Source: an uncultured Anaerolineaceae bacterium (GTDB taxonomy: Bacteria > Chloroflexota > Anaerolineae > Anaerolineales > Anaerolineaceae). Taken from it: a DNA stretch of 12,988 bases. The notes beneath the pieces are model-generated. The model saw only the letters and a program-made list of their open reading frames with translations, was not told the origin of the DNA and did not search any database. The stretch is taken from the NCBI GenBank assembly GCA_937894825.1, contig CALCQT010000211.1:1-12988 (forward strand), given 5' to 3'. Positions 7,321 through 12,988 of this stretch are shown one piece after another; the stretch's first letter is position 1, and every line of letters begins with the position of its first letter. A program made the translations under genes and the position numbers.

Positions 7321-7872
7321 ATGACTAAATTTATTTTGCTCAGGCATGGTCAAACCGATTGGAATCTGAACGGCCTTTATCAGGGACAATCAGATATTCC
7401 GTTGAATGAAACGGGGATTCGCCAGGCCGAAGCGGTCGCAGATGAATTAAAAGACGTACCATTTGACATTGTCTATTGCAGTGATTTGATTCGGGCTGTT
7501 CTGACGGCCGAAAAAGCAATTTCCAAGCATGCGGAGGTTCCGGTCGTTTTGGATAAACGGCTGCGGGAGCGGCACTTTGGCAGTTTCGAAGGTGCGGTGT
7601 ATGCGCGCGATGCGATGGATCCGGCGATTGCCGCTGAGATGCAGCAGAATCCATTAACATTCCGTTTCCCGGGCGGAGAGTCATTGCAGGATGTTGAGGC
7701 AAGGGCGCGCGAGGTTTATGCTGAGATTCTGGAAAAACATCCGGAACAGACTGTGCTCATCGTATCTCATGGTGCGTTTCTGAGCGTTTTTGCCAGTTTG
7801 GTTGCCGGGGAACCGCTTGAGAACCGGAAGCGTTTCATTTTCAATAACGCCGAACCACTTTTTCTGCTGTAA
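7321..7872 (+). CDS. Histidine phosphatase of the phosphoglycerate mutase family (GpmB/CobC-like)
   Basis: The 183-residue protein is a branch 1 histidine phosphatase. The RHG motif LLRHGQTDWN is at 6-15 with the phospho-accepting H9 and R8. The remaining catalytic pocket is complete: R58 in CSDLIRAV, E83 in LRERHFGSFEG and H150 in IVSHGAF. The FPGGES segment at 116-121 is typical of cofactor-independent-of-2,3-BPG broad phosphatases and of alpha-ribazole phosphatases. Substrate cannot be read from sequence: small phosphate esters, alpha-ribazole phosphate and phosphoglycerate are all possible, and no cobalamin gene is nearby. The C-terminus, ending NNAEPLFLL, is a little short compared with the usual 190-205 residues. 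A purine-rich GGGAGA ends 10 nt before the ATG. The gene starts 93 bp after the soluble-domain frame, and no promoter is clear. Confidence 0.9.
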   Translation: MTKFILLRHGQTDWNLNGLYQGQSDIPLNETGIRQAEAVADELKDVPFDIVYCSDLIRAVLTAEKAISKHAEVPVVLDKRLRERHFGSFEGAVYARDAMDPAIAAEMQQNPLTFRFPGGESLQDVEARAREVYAEILEKHPEQTVLIVSHGAFLSVFASLVAGEPLENRKRFIFNNAEPLFLL

Positions 7873-7874
7873 AT

Positions 7875-7899
7875 GATCAAATTTTGATACCCGTATCAA
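7875..7899. repeat. Overlapping palindromes after the histidine phosphatase gene
   Basis: ATCAAA-T-TTTGAT (7876-7888) overlaps TTGATAC-CC-GTATCAA (7884-7899), so the middle TTTGAT half-site can pair with either neighbour. The block lies immediately behind the stop codon. A T-run (about 7910-7914) follows 10 nt later. It could be a weak terminator or a protein-binding site for the downstream lipoprotein gene; neither is established. Confidence 0.35.
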
Positions 7900-7946
7900 T
7901 CCCGGTTAGTTTTTCAAACATTCGGTTTGCGGCTGGTGAAAAACCG

Positions 7947-7975
7947 GCGACCCCACGGGACTGTTCAGTTATAAT
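7947..7975 (+). promoter_or_regulatory. Candidate promoter for the deacetylase-HIT genes
   Basis: A perfect TATAAT lies at 7970-7975; at 17 bp spacing the -35 would be GCGACC (7947-7952), a weak match (3 of 6). Transcription would begin near 7982, about 24 nt before the ATG at 8006 and just before GGGGAGAAG. Between the palindromes and this promoter there is also a CGGTTT/AAACCG inverted repeat (7923-7946). Confidence 0.45.
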
Positions 7976-8005
7976 TAGCGAAGAAACAATGGGGAGAAGC
8001 CGGGG

Positions 8006-9241
8006 ATGCGTAAAAAAACTTTTCACAATTTAATCTGTCTGATTACCGGAGGGCTCATTCTCGCGCTTGGTTCCGGCTGTAATTTCCCGAAAAATGGTGA
8101 AATAATTCTGACCGGGACCCCGGCGATCCAGATGGATGCGACGCAAATTTTTGAAGGGATGCTGGCTTCCGCACAAGCCGAACTGCAGCCGGAAATTATC
8201 GCTTCGGAAACCCCTGCGCCGGTTGCGGCGGAAGAAACAGAGACCCCGATTCCGACCGCTACGAAGGATCCCAATCGTACCCCACCCCAGCTTCCGGCGA
8301 ATTTTCAATCCGACTTACTCAATAAACGGGACATCCCGCATACTTATATTTCCGATACCTGTGAATTTTTGAAAAACCGCTGGTCAGCCGGAAAAGCGGA
8401 ACCCGGGACGGTGGTGATGGTGATCATGTACCACTCGATTGTCAACGGCGACGACAGTGCGGTTACACTGGATAATCAGATTTCTTCCGAGAAACAAAAG
8501 CAAATCATCTCGGATCTGTACAATCAGGGCTTTGAAGCGATTGACATGACGCAGTTCATTAATTTTATGAAAACCAATGAACTTATTCCCCCACGCTCGG
8601 TTCTTCTGATTTCCGATGACCGCCATTTTGAAGAATATTTTGCCAACTATTTCCTGCCGGCTTATCAGGACTATGGCTGGAAAGTCGTGAACGCCTGGAT
8701 CAGCGCGGATGGTACGACGCAGGATCTATGGGATCAGAACGCGCGTATTGAGGCGGCGGGCTATGTCGATCATCAGGCTCACGGCGTGGTGCATAACGAA
8801 AATATGTCGGACGCTTCGCCGGAAGAATACCTTTACAGTGAACTTCAGGGTTCGATTGACCGGATCCAGCAATATTTTGGGAAAACCCCCAAAGCGATCA
8901 TCTGGCCGGGCGGATCTTTCGGATACCGTCCGATTGCGGTGGCCAAAGAGCTGGGTTATGAAGTCGGATTTACGGTCAATCCGCGCGGACCGGTCATGTA
9001 CAACTGGGTGCCGCTGGATGACGAGGCGGATCCGGGACGGCCATCCTATCTTCCGGACGGGATGCATGATCCGCTCTTTGTGATCCCGCGTTACTGGAGT
9101 CCGGACGCCACTGAACATATCGATACGGTCCGCCAGATTGGCAAGGCGGCAAAAGAATCCATTCTTGCCAATCGGGAGATTGAGCTGGAATATTATGATA
9201 TTGTCTGTAGTTCTGTGACAGGAGAAATACCGGGGTTATGA
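8006..9241 (+). CDS. Lipoprotein polysaccharide deacetylase (CE4/NodB family)
   Basis: The 411-residue product begins with a lipoprotein signal peptide: basic MRKK, a hydrophobic core and lipobox ALGSGC with C25. A low-complexity Thr/Pro/Glu linker (about 67-95, ETPAPVAAEETETPIP, TPPQ) leads to a NodB-homology domain from about 135. The CE4 motifs are present in modified form: YHSI near 145, motif 1 as ISDDR with D204 (base) and D205 (metal) instead of TFDDG, motif 2 as H259GVVH263, and WPGG at 300-303 in place of the usual RxPxG. The enzyme should remove acetyl groups from a surface polysaccharide or from peptidoglycan N-acetyl sugars on the outer face of the membrane. The start has GGAGAAG upstream. 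The gene overlaps the HIT gene as ATGA and heads a row of envelope lipoproteins. The family is clear; substrate and activity of the variant motif 1 are not. Confidence 0.88.
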   Translation: MRKKTFHNLICLITGGLILALGSGCNFPKNGEIILTGTPAIQMDATQIFEGMLASAQAELQPEIIASETPAPVAAEETETPIPTATKDPNRTPPQLPANFQSDLLNKRDIPHTYISDTCEFLKNRWSAGKAEPGTVVMVIMYHSIVNGDDSAVTLDNQISSEKQKQIISDLYNQGFEAIDMTQFINFMKTNELIPPRSVLLISDDRHFEEYFANYFLPAYQDYGWKVVNAWISADGTTQDLWDQNARIEAAGYVDHQAHGVVHNENMSDASPEEYLYSELQGSIDRIQQYFGKTPKAIIWPGGSFGYRPIAVAKELGYEVGFTVNPRGPVMYNWVPLDDEADPGRPSYLPDGMHDPLFVIPRYWSPDATEHIDTVRQIGKAAKESILANREIELEYYDIVCSSVTGEIPGL

Positions 9242-9594
9242 TGAGAAATTTCGATTCAGATTGTATCTTTTGTAAAATCGCGCAAGGGGAAATTCCCTCC
9301 GAAATTGTTTATCAGGATGAAAAGGTCACGGCTTTTAAGGATTTGTCTCCCAAAGCGCCGGTCCACGTCCTGATCATTCCCAATGGACATTACAGCGATT
9401 TGAATGACTGCGGGGAGGAAGACGCCGAATGGATGGGACAGGTTTTACTGACCGCGGCGCGGATTGCCAGGGAACAGGGAATCGGTGAATCCGGATATCG
9501 CGTGATCGTGAACGCGGGCCCGGATGCCGGCCAGACGGTGTTCCATTTGCACTATCATCTGCTTGGCGGCAAGCCGATGGCGTTTACCGTTTAG
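9238..9594 (+). CDS. HIT-family (histidine triad) nucleotide-binding hydrolase, Hint/PKCI type
   Basis: The 118-residue protein carries the histidine triad H103-L-H105-Y-H107-L-L after QTVF, the nucleotidyl-cleaving site of Hint-type enzymes. C9-x2-C12 (CIFCKI), the IPSEIVYQDE strand and the HVLIIPNGHY segment are usual for Hint/PKCI-like proteins of 110-120 residues. These are small cytoplasmic hydrolases of purine nucleoside phosphoramidates and related adenylates. Translation can begin at 9238, overlapping the deacetylase stop, or at the adjacent ATG 9241; GGAG at 9221-9224 is 13-16 nt away, longer than ideal, so coupling to upstream translation is likely. The link to an exported deacetylase is probably incidental operon packing, since the HIT protein has no signal peptide. 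Only a weak hairpin (ACCG/CGGT with T-run) follows the stop. Confidence 0.94.
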   Translation: MMRNFDSDCIFCKIAQGEIPSEIVYQDEKVTAFKDLSPKAPVHVLIIPNGHYSDLNDCGEEDAEWMGQVLLTAARIAREQGIGESGYRVIVNAGPDAGQTVFHLHYHLLGGKPMAFTV

Positions 9595-9678
9595 CGGTTT
9601 TTATACATGCTCTTTTTCTTTCAACGCCGGGCTGGATTTTCTGGATGAATCGGGTATCAAAAGTTGAATTACCGGTTC

Positions 9679-9720
9679 CGCTGTCTGCCCGCTGCAGACC
9701 GGACAGCGCACTGCGCTGTC
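9679..9720 (+). repeat. Mutually exclusive hairpins ahead of the first LysM/M23 lipoprotein gene
   Basis: The element GACAGCG (9702-9708) can pair upstream with CGCTGTC (9679-9685) or downstream, as GACAGCGCA (9702-9710), with TGCGCTGTC (9712-9720). The second is a perfect 9-bp palindrome around one base, so as RNA it would need a larger loop and as DNA it looks like a protein-binding site. GTCTG/CAGAC (9683-9687, 9695-9699) adds a further option. No T-run follows, so a terminator is unlikely. The remainder of the 164-bp gap between the HIT gene and 9759 shows no gene and no convincing promoter. Confidence 0.45.
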
Positions 9721-9758
9721 TCTGCGAAGCGAAATCACGAAACGAATGGTAGTGTTGA

Positions 9759-11087
9759 ATGAATCAAAAGCAAACAAAACGGACTTTCTTTCTGCTGCCG
9801 ATTCTTATTTTCGCTTTTTTTACAGGGGGATGCTTTCCTGAAAAACGGATCAGCCAGGTGGAGCCACTCAATCTGCTGGATCCGATCGCAACCCTGACAT
9901 CTGCCGCGCAGACCGAGAATCCTCCCACCGCAACCCCGGAGCCGCTCCCCTCATCCACACCGGAGCCAACTCCTGTTGCACCAGGCTCTAAACCGACCCA
10001 TCCGTCATTTCGTCTGGAGTCCATCCCGACATTACGCGTCATGCCGACCGAACACATTGTGGCGGAAGGCGAAACAATTACGATGATTTCCTCGGCCTAT
10101 CAGGTCCCAAAGAAAACCCTGATCAGTGAAAATGAAATTAAAGACGCGGACCTGATTTCTGTCGGGCAAAAGTTGATTATTCCTGCGCAAATTCCTGATT
10201 TTCAGGATGCCGGTCAGCGGTTGCTGCCTGACGGACGACTGCTCTACGGCCCGGACAGTGTGGGTTTTGAAATCACTGACTTTTTGACGGATTATGCCGG
10301 CGGGTATCTGGCAAATTATCTTGAACCGACGCCGACGCCGGTTCCGGACGGCAAAGCGCAGGATGCAGATCCATTCATTCCGCGCAGCGGTCCTGAAATC
10401 CTGCTGCAGACCGCGATCCAGAATTCGATTGATCCGCGCGTCCTGATTGCACTGATGGAATTCCAGACCCAAAGTGTGCGCGGTTCGAAACCAAACGGCA
10501 ATCAGAAAAACAGCGCTATCGTTCATAAAGGCACCTATTATGAACCGTTGGCCAGGCAATTGGCCTGGACGGCGGATGCGCTGAATTATGGCTACTATAA
10601 CTGGAAAATGAACCGCATCAGCCAATGGATTCTGGCGGATGATACGGTTGTGGCTGTTTCGCCGGATATCAATCCCGGTACGGCTGCGCTGCAGTATCTG
10701 TTCAGCCAGATATATGGGAAGGATGATTGGGTTTACGCGGTCTCCCCAAGCGGCTTCCTGTTTCTCTATGAACAACTGTTTGGCGAGATGGAGCGTGTGT
10801 TCGTCTCCCCTGACTTGCCGGATCAGCTGCCGACGCTGGAACTGCCATTTGCCGCTGGGGAAGTTTGGTCATTCACTGGCGGTCCGCATGTCGGTTGGTC
10901 GTCCGGGACGCCCTGGGCAGCAGTGGATTTTGCTCCGCCGGATGCCGTCGCGTGCAGTGATCGTTTATTCCGATTCAGGGTTGGTCATCCAGGACCTGGA
11001 TGGCGATCAGGATTTGCGCACCGGCTGGGTTCTGCTTTATCTGCATTTGGAAACCCGGGATCGGATTGCGTCCGATGTGCCTGTTGA
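9759..11087 (+). CDS. LysM/M23A lipoprotein, first paralog, frameshifted in the peptidase domain (5' part)
   Basis: This frame codes for 442 residues, of which about 391 are genuine. It has a lipoprotein signal peptide with C25 in FTGGC, a Thr/Pro-rich linker (about 52-85), a LysM domain at 99-143 (IVAEGETITMISSAY...ISVGQKLIIPA), and a helical domain from about 210 to 330 with E234 in LIALMEF that resembles lytic transglycosylases. The M23A peptidase domain starts at about 365: GGPH with zinc ligand H377, and VDF with D390, a 13-residue spacing as in LasA. After DFAPP the frame departs from its paralog and ends in meaningless RFRVGHPGPG to a stop at 11087. The rest of the domain continues in the +1 frame. 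The ribosome binding site is weak (only GGTAG-like sequence upstream). It follows the HIT gene by 164 bp. As written in this sequence, no intact peptidase can be made. Confidence 0.8.
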   Translation: MNQKQTKRTFFLLPILIFAFFTGGCFPEKRISQVEPLNLLDPIATLTSAAQTENPPTATPEPLPSSTPEPTPVAPGSKPTHPSFRLESIPTLRVMPTEHIVAEGETITMISSAYQVPKKTLISENEIKDADLISVGQKLIIPAQIPDFQDAGQRLLPDGRLLYGPDSVGFEITDFLTDYAGGYLANYLEPTPTPVPDGKAQDADPFIPRSGPEILLQTAIQNSIDPRVLIALMEFQTQSVRGSKPNGNQKNSAIVHKGTYYEPLARQLAWTADALNYGYYNWKMNRISQWILADDTVVAVSPDINPGTAALQYLFSQIYGKDDWVYAVSPSGFLFLYEQLFGEMERVFVSPDLPDQLPTLELPFAAGEVWSFTGGPHVGWSSGTPWAAVDFAPPDAVACSDRLFRFRVGHPGPGWRSGFAHRLGSALSAFGNPGSDCVRCAC

Positions 11088-11325
11088 AACCGGCGATCGC
11101 CTGGGGCATCCGTCCTGTGAAGGCGGAATTGCAAACGGCTCTCACGTGCACCTCGCAAGAAGGTATAATGGGGAATGGATTCCAATCGACCAGACCTTTC
11201 CAATGGTTTTGAGCGGCTGGGAGGTATATTCGACCGGGACGCACTATGACGGGTATCTGGAAAAAAATGATCAACTTGTTGAAGCCTGGTACTTCAAAAC
11301 CGAAGAAAGCGAGATCTCGCATTGA
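10942..11325 (+). pseudogene. Displaced 3' part of the first M23A lipoprotein gene
   Basis: In the +1 frame, from an incidental ATG at 10942, the sequence RAVIVYSDSGLVIQDLDGD continues the peptidase domain and aligns with the second paralog to the end: GWVLLYLHLETRDR (catalytic His region), GHPSCEGG, SHVHLARRYNGEWI (HxH zinc and catalytic pair) and LSGW. It lacks a ribosome binding site and a signal, so it will not be made as an active enzyme. Compared with the second paralog, 26 codons between DFAPP and GLV are reduced to 37 nt: 41 nt are missing, including the Cys equivalent to C465 there. The tail, ending at 11325, is longer than needed and overlaps the start of the second paralog by 59 nt. 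Confidence 0.75.
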
Positions 11326-12988
11326 TGCCTGTGTTTCCCTGGGCATCTTTTTTCTGTTTCTCCTCCTGATATCCGGCTGTACAAAATCCGTTTCGGATCC
11401 GGCACGGCTGACCGAAGTCGCCATCCGGTTTGAGATCACCAAAATCGCGCTTGAAACCATCTATCCGGATCAGGGTGTGATATCGGGTTTTCCCAGCCCG
11501 ACCCAGAGCGCGCCGGTTGCGATTATTCCGATGGAACCGTCTCCAACGGTAATGCCACTGCCGACGCGCGAGCCTTATGAACTGCAGCCCATCCCCACGA
11601 CGACGCCCGATCCTGAAAAAGCGATGGCGGATTTGATCCGGAATACCTTTCCGGTCGATTGGATTGGGACCGATGTGACGGCGACCCCCATCCCGGAGGA
11701 GCCGGCGCAGCCGGTTCCGGTTGTGACACAGGAATTTCCGGATCTGGCGCTGGTTGAAAAAGAACGCATTCTTTATCTGACGCAGAATGGCGATACGCTT
11801 GAGGCGATTGCCAACCGTTTCGGAACGGTGGTCGGCAGAATCTCGGCCATCGGTCCGGTTCGTCCGGATGGATTTCTGGAGCCGAATATTTCTCTTTTTA
11901 TCCCTCCAAAAACGCGTGAGACCCTTTCCGGGGTCAAGATCATTCCGGATGAGTACATTGTTTATTCCCGAACAGCCACCGACTATAATATCGCGCAGGA
12001 AATCATCAATGCCAATGGATACCTTGCGCAATATGTGGAGACGACAGCTCGGGGAAAGGCCAGCGGGAGTGAGATCATCAGTTGGATCGCGCATGATTAC
12101 TCGATCAACCCGATTGTTTTGCTGGCGCTGCTTGAATATAAGAGCCATTGGGTCTATTCTTATCCGGTAACGGCTGCGGAGGTGGATTATCCGATGGGAT
12201 GGGTGGACATCAGCAGAAAGGGTTTATATAAACAGATGTCCTGGGCTGCCGGAATCCTATCGAAAGGCTATTACGGCTGGCGGGAGGGGGCCATTGATGA
12301 AATTCCCTTTTATAAATATCCCAAACCGGATGGACCGATCTATTTCGAACCTTCTCTGAACGCCGGATCTGTCGCGATTCAATATTTGTTTTCGCAGATC
12401 TACGCCTGGAATGAGATTGATCCCGCAATTTACGGCGAAAACGGATTTTATGCGGTTTTTACGGCGCTTTTCGGGAACGTTTGGGAAAATTATTCACCGG
12501 ATCCATACGGGTTAAATGGGCGACTGCAGCAGATTGAGCTGATTCTGCCATTTTCACCTTCTGAAAAATGGGCTTTGACCGGCGGGCCGCATTTGTCGTG
12601 GAATACAGGCTCTCCTTTCGGGGCACTGGACTTTGCTCCGCCTTCCGCGGAACAGGGGTGTGTCATTTCAAACCTCTGGGTCAGAGCGTCTGCGGCCGGT
12701 GTGGTCGTGCGTATCGGCGATGGTCTGGTTGTTGTGGATATGGACGGGGATGGGTTCGAGGAAACCGGTTGGGTGATGATCTATTTACATGTCGCGACCC
12801 GGGATCGGGTTCCGGTCGGCACGGTGCTTGCCGCCGGAGATCGGATTGGCCACCCATCCTGCGAAGGTGGCCAGGCGACGGGGACGCATGTACATCTGGC
12901 TCGCAAATATAACGGCGAATGGATCGCAGCGAACGGCCCGCTGCCGTTTACCCTGAGCGGTTGGACAGCTTTTCTGGGTGAAAAGGCC
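11267..12988 (+). CDS. LysM/M23A lipoprotein, second paralog, intact but cut by the window end
   Basis: 574 codons are open without interruption to the last base. The start chosen is ATG 11267 inside the end of the previous gene: it gives a basic N-region (KPKKARSR) and a lipobox LISGC with C38; the ribosome binding site is weak (GGAAAAA), and ATG 11246 is an alternative. Two Pro/Thr-rich stretches (about 82-115 and 142-160) precede a LysM domain at 170-214. The helical domain (about 270-400) has E290 in LLALLEYKSHW, the place of the catalytic Glu in lytic transglycosylases. The peptidase domain has H442 in GGPH, D455 (13 residues later, as in LasA), H508 in YLH, and H541/H543 in THVH preceded by CEGG; C465 and C532 may form a disulphide. 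It should be an anchored, outward-facing wall hydrolase that cuts peptide cross-links. Substrate specificity, and whether the helical domain is active, are unknown. Confidence 0.88.
   Translation, partial: MINLLKPGTSKPKKARSRIDACVSLGIFFLFLLLISGCTKSVSDPARLTEVAIRFEITKIALETIYPDQGVISGFPSPTQSAPVAIIPMEPSPTVMPLPTREPYELQPIPTTTPDPEKAMADLIRNTFPVDWIGTDVTATPIPEEPAQPVPVVTQEFPDLALVEKERILYLTQNGDTLEAIANRFGTVVGRISAIGPVRPDGFLEPNISLFIPPKTRETLSGVKIIPDEYIVYSRTATDYNIAQEIINANGYLAQYVETTARGKASGSEIISWIAHDYSINPIVLLALLEYKSHWVYSYPVTAAEVDYPMGWVDISRKGLYKQMSWAAGILSKGYYGWREGAIDEIPFYKYPKPDGPIYFEPSLNAGSVAIQYLFSQIYAWNEIDPAIYGENGFYAVFTALFGNVWENYSPDPYGLNGRLQQIELILPFSPSEKWALTGGPHLSWNTGSPFGALDFAPPSAEQGCVISNLWVRASAAGVVVRIGDGLVVVDMDGDGFEETGWVMIYLHVATRDRVPVGTVLAAGDRIGHPSCEGGQATGTHVHLARKYNGEWIAANGPLPFTLSGWTAFLGEKA

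Noticed and set aside
7923..7960. Possible riboswitch in the leader of the deacetylase gene
   Set aside because: Only a 6-bp CGGTTT/AAACCG stem is evident and it lies upstream of the likely transcription start; no known riboswitch core was recognised.
10032..10775. Minus-strand open frame of 247 codons opposite the first LysM/M23A gene
   Set aside because: It is an antisense shadow of conserved LysM and helical domain codons and carries no recognisable motif.
10639..10941. Plus-strand +1 frame ahead of the displaced M23A 3' part
   Set aside because: Only the part after about 10942 matches the paralog. The earlier residues are an out-of-frame reading of the helical and linker sequence.
10926..10985. 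Programmed ribosomal frameshift in the first M23A gene
   Set aside because: Comparison with the paralog shows missing sequence (41 nt), not only a frame change, and no slippery heptamer or downstream pseudoknot is visible.
11294..12148. Long minus-strand open frame of 284 codons opposite the second LysM/M23A gene
   Set aside because: The product is dominated by Arg, Ile and Asn in a pattern typical of the complement of a codon-biased gene, and it has no domain signature. The plus-strand frame has full domain content.
1..12988. CRISPR arrays, insertion sequences, tRNA genes, toxin-antitoxin or defence genes
   Set aside because: I read both strands for regularly spaced repeats, T-loop and anticodon patterns, transposase motifs and typical small gene pairs, and found none.

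Overview
The window is a stretch of bacterial chromosome of about 50% GC with ordinary housekeeping genes on the left and a cell-envelope gene cluster on the right. The best guess for the host is the Chloroflexota, class Anaerolineae. This rests on recalled family resemblance, not on a marker gene: lipoproteins with Thr/Pro-rich linkers, LysM plus M23 lipoproteins with a CEGG...HVH signature, an L25 protein of the long CTC type, and a membrane protein with a soluble C-terminal domain. There are no rRNAs, tRNAs, CRISPR arrays, insertion sequences or phage genes.

Left part (1-2260). A thiol peroxidase of the Bcp/PrxQ type (minus strand, cut by the window edge) and the ribosomal protein L25 gene (plus strand) diverge from a 213-bp region that holds two well-formed sigma70-type promoters. 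L25 is followed by a strong hairpin and converges on a tRNA m1A58 methyltransferase gene (trmI, minus strand), whose stop codon lies inside another inverted repeat.

Middle (2467-5220). A polar amino acid ABC uptake operon: substrate-binding protein, permease and ATPase. The binding-protein gene has its own promoter and is separated from the permease by a perfect 15-bp inverted repeat and then a clear intrinsic terminator, an arrangement that would make far more binding protein than membrane components. Permease and ATPase genes overlap as ATGA. A 19-bp hairpin closes the operon.

Next (5221-7872). A multi-pass membrane protein that looks like a GT-C type glycosyltransferase is followed, in a different reading frame and overlapping it, by a soluble domain. 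This looks like one gene with a broken frame. A histidine phosphatase of the phosphoglycerate mutase family follows.

Right part (7947-12988). A cell-envelope cluster: a lipoprotein polysaccharide deacetylase overlapping a HIT-family nucleotide hydrolase gene (ATGA), then two tandem paralogous lipoproteins. Each paralog has a lipobox, Thr/Pro-rich linker, LysM domain, a helical domain with a conserved Glu that resembles lytic transglycosylases, and a zinc peptidase domain of the M23A (LasA/beta-lytic) type. The first paralog is broken: aligned with the second it lacks 41 nt in the peptidase domain, which shifts the frame. The second is intact but runs off the window end. Together the genes suggest export of wall hydrolases and deacetylases that act on peptidoglycan or another surface polysaccharide.

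No wholly new system is evident. The points most worth a second look are the two frame breaks, the possible two-enzyme architecture of the tandem lipoproteins, and the hairpin pair inside the transporter operon.
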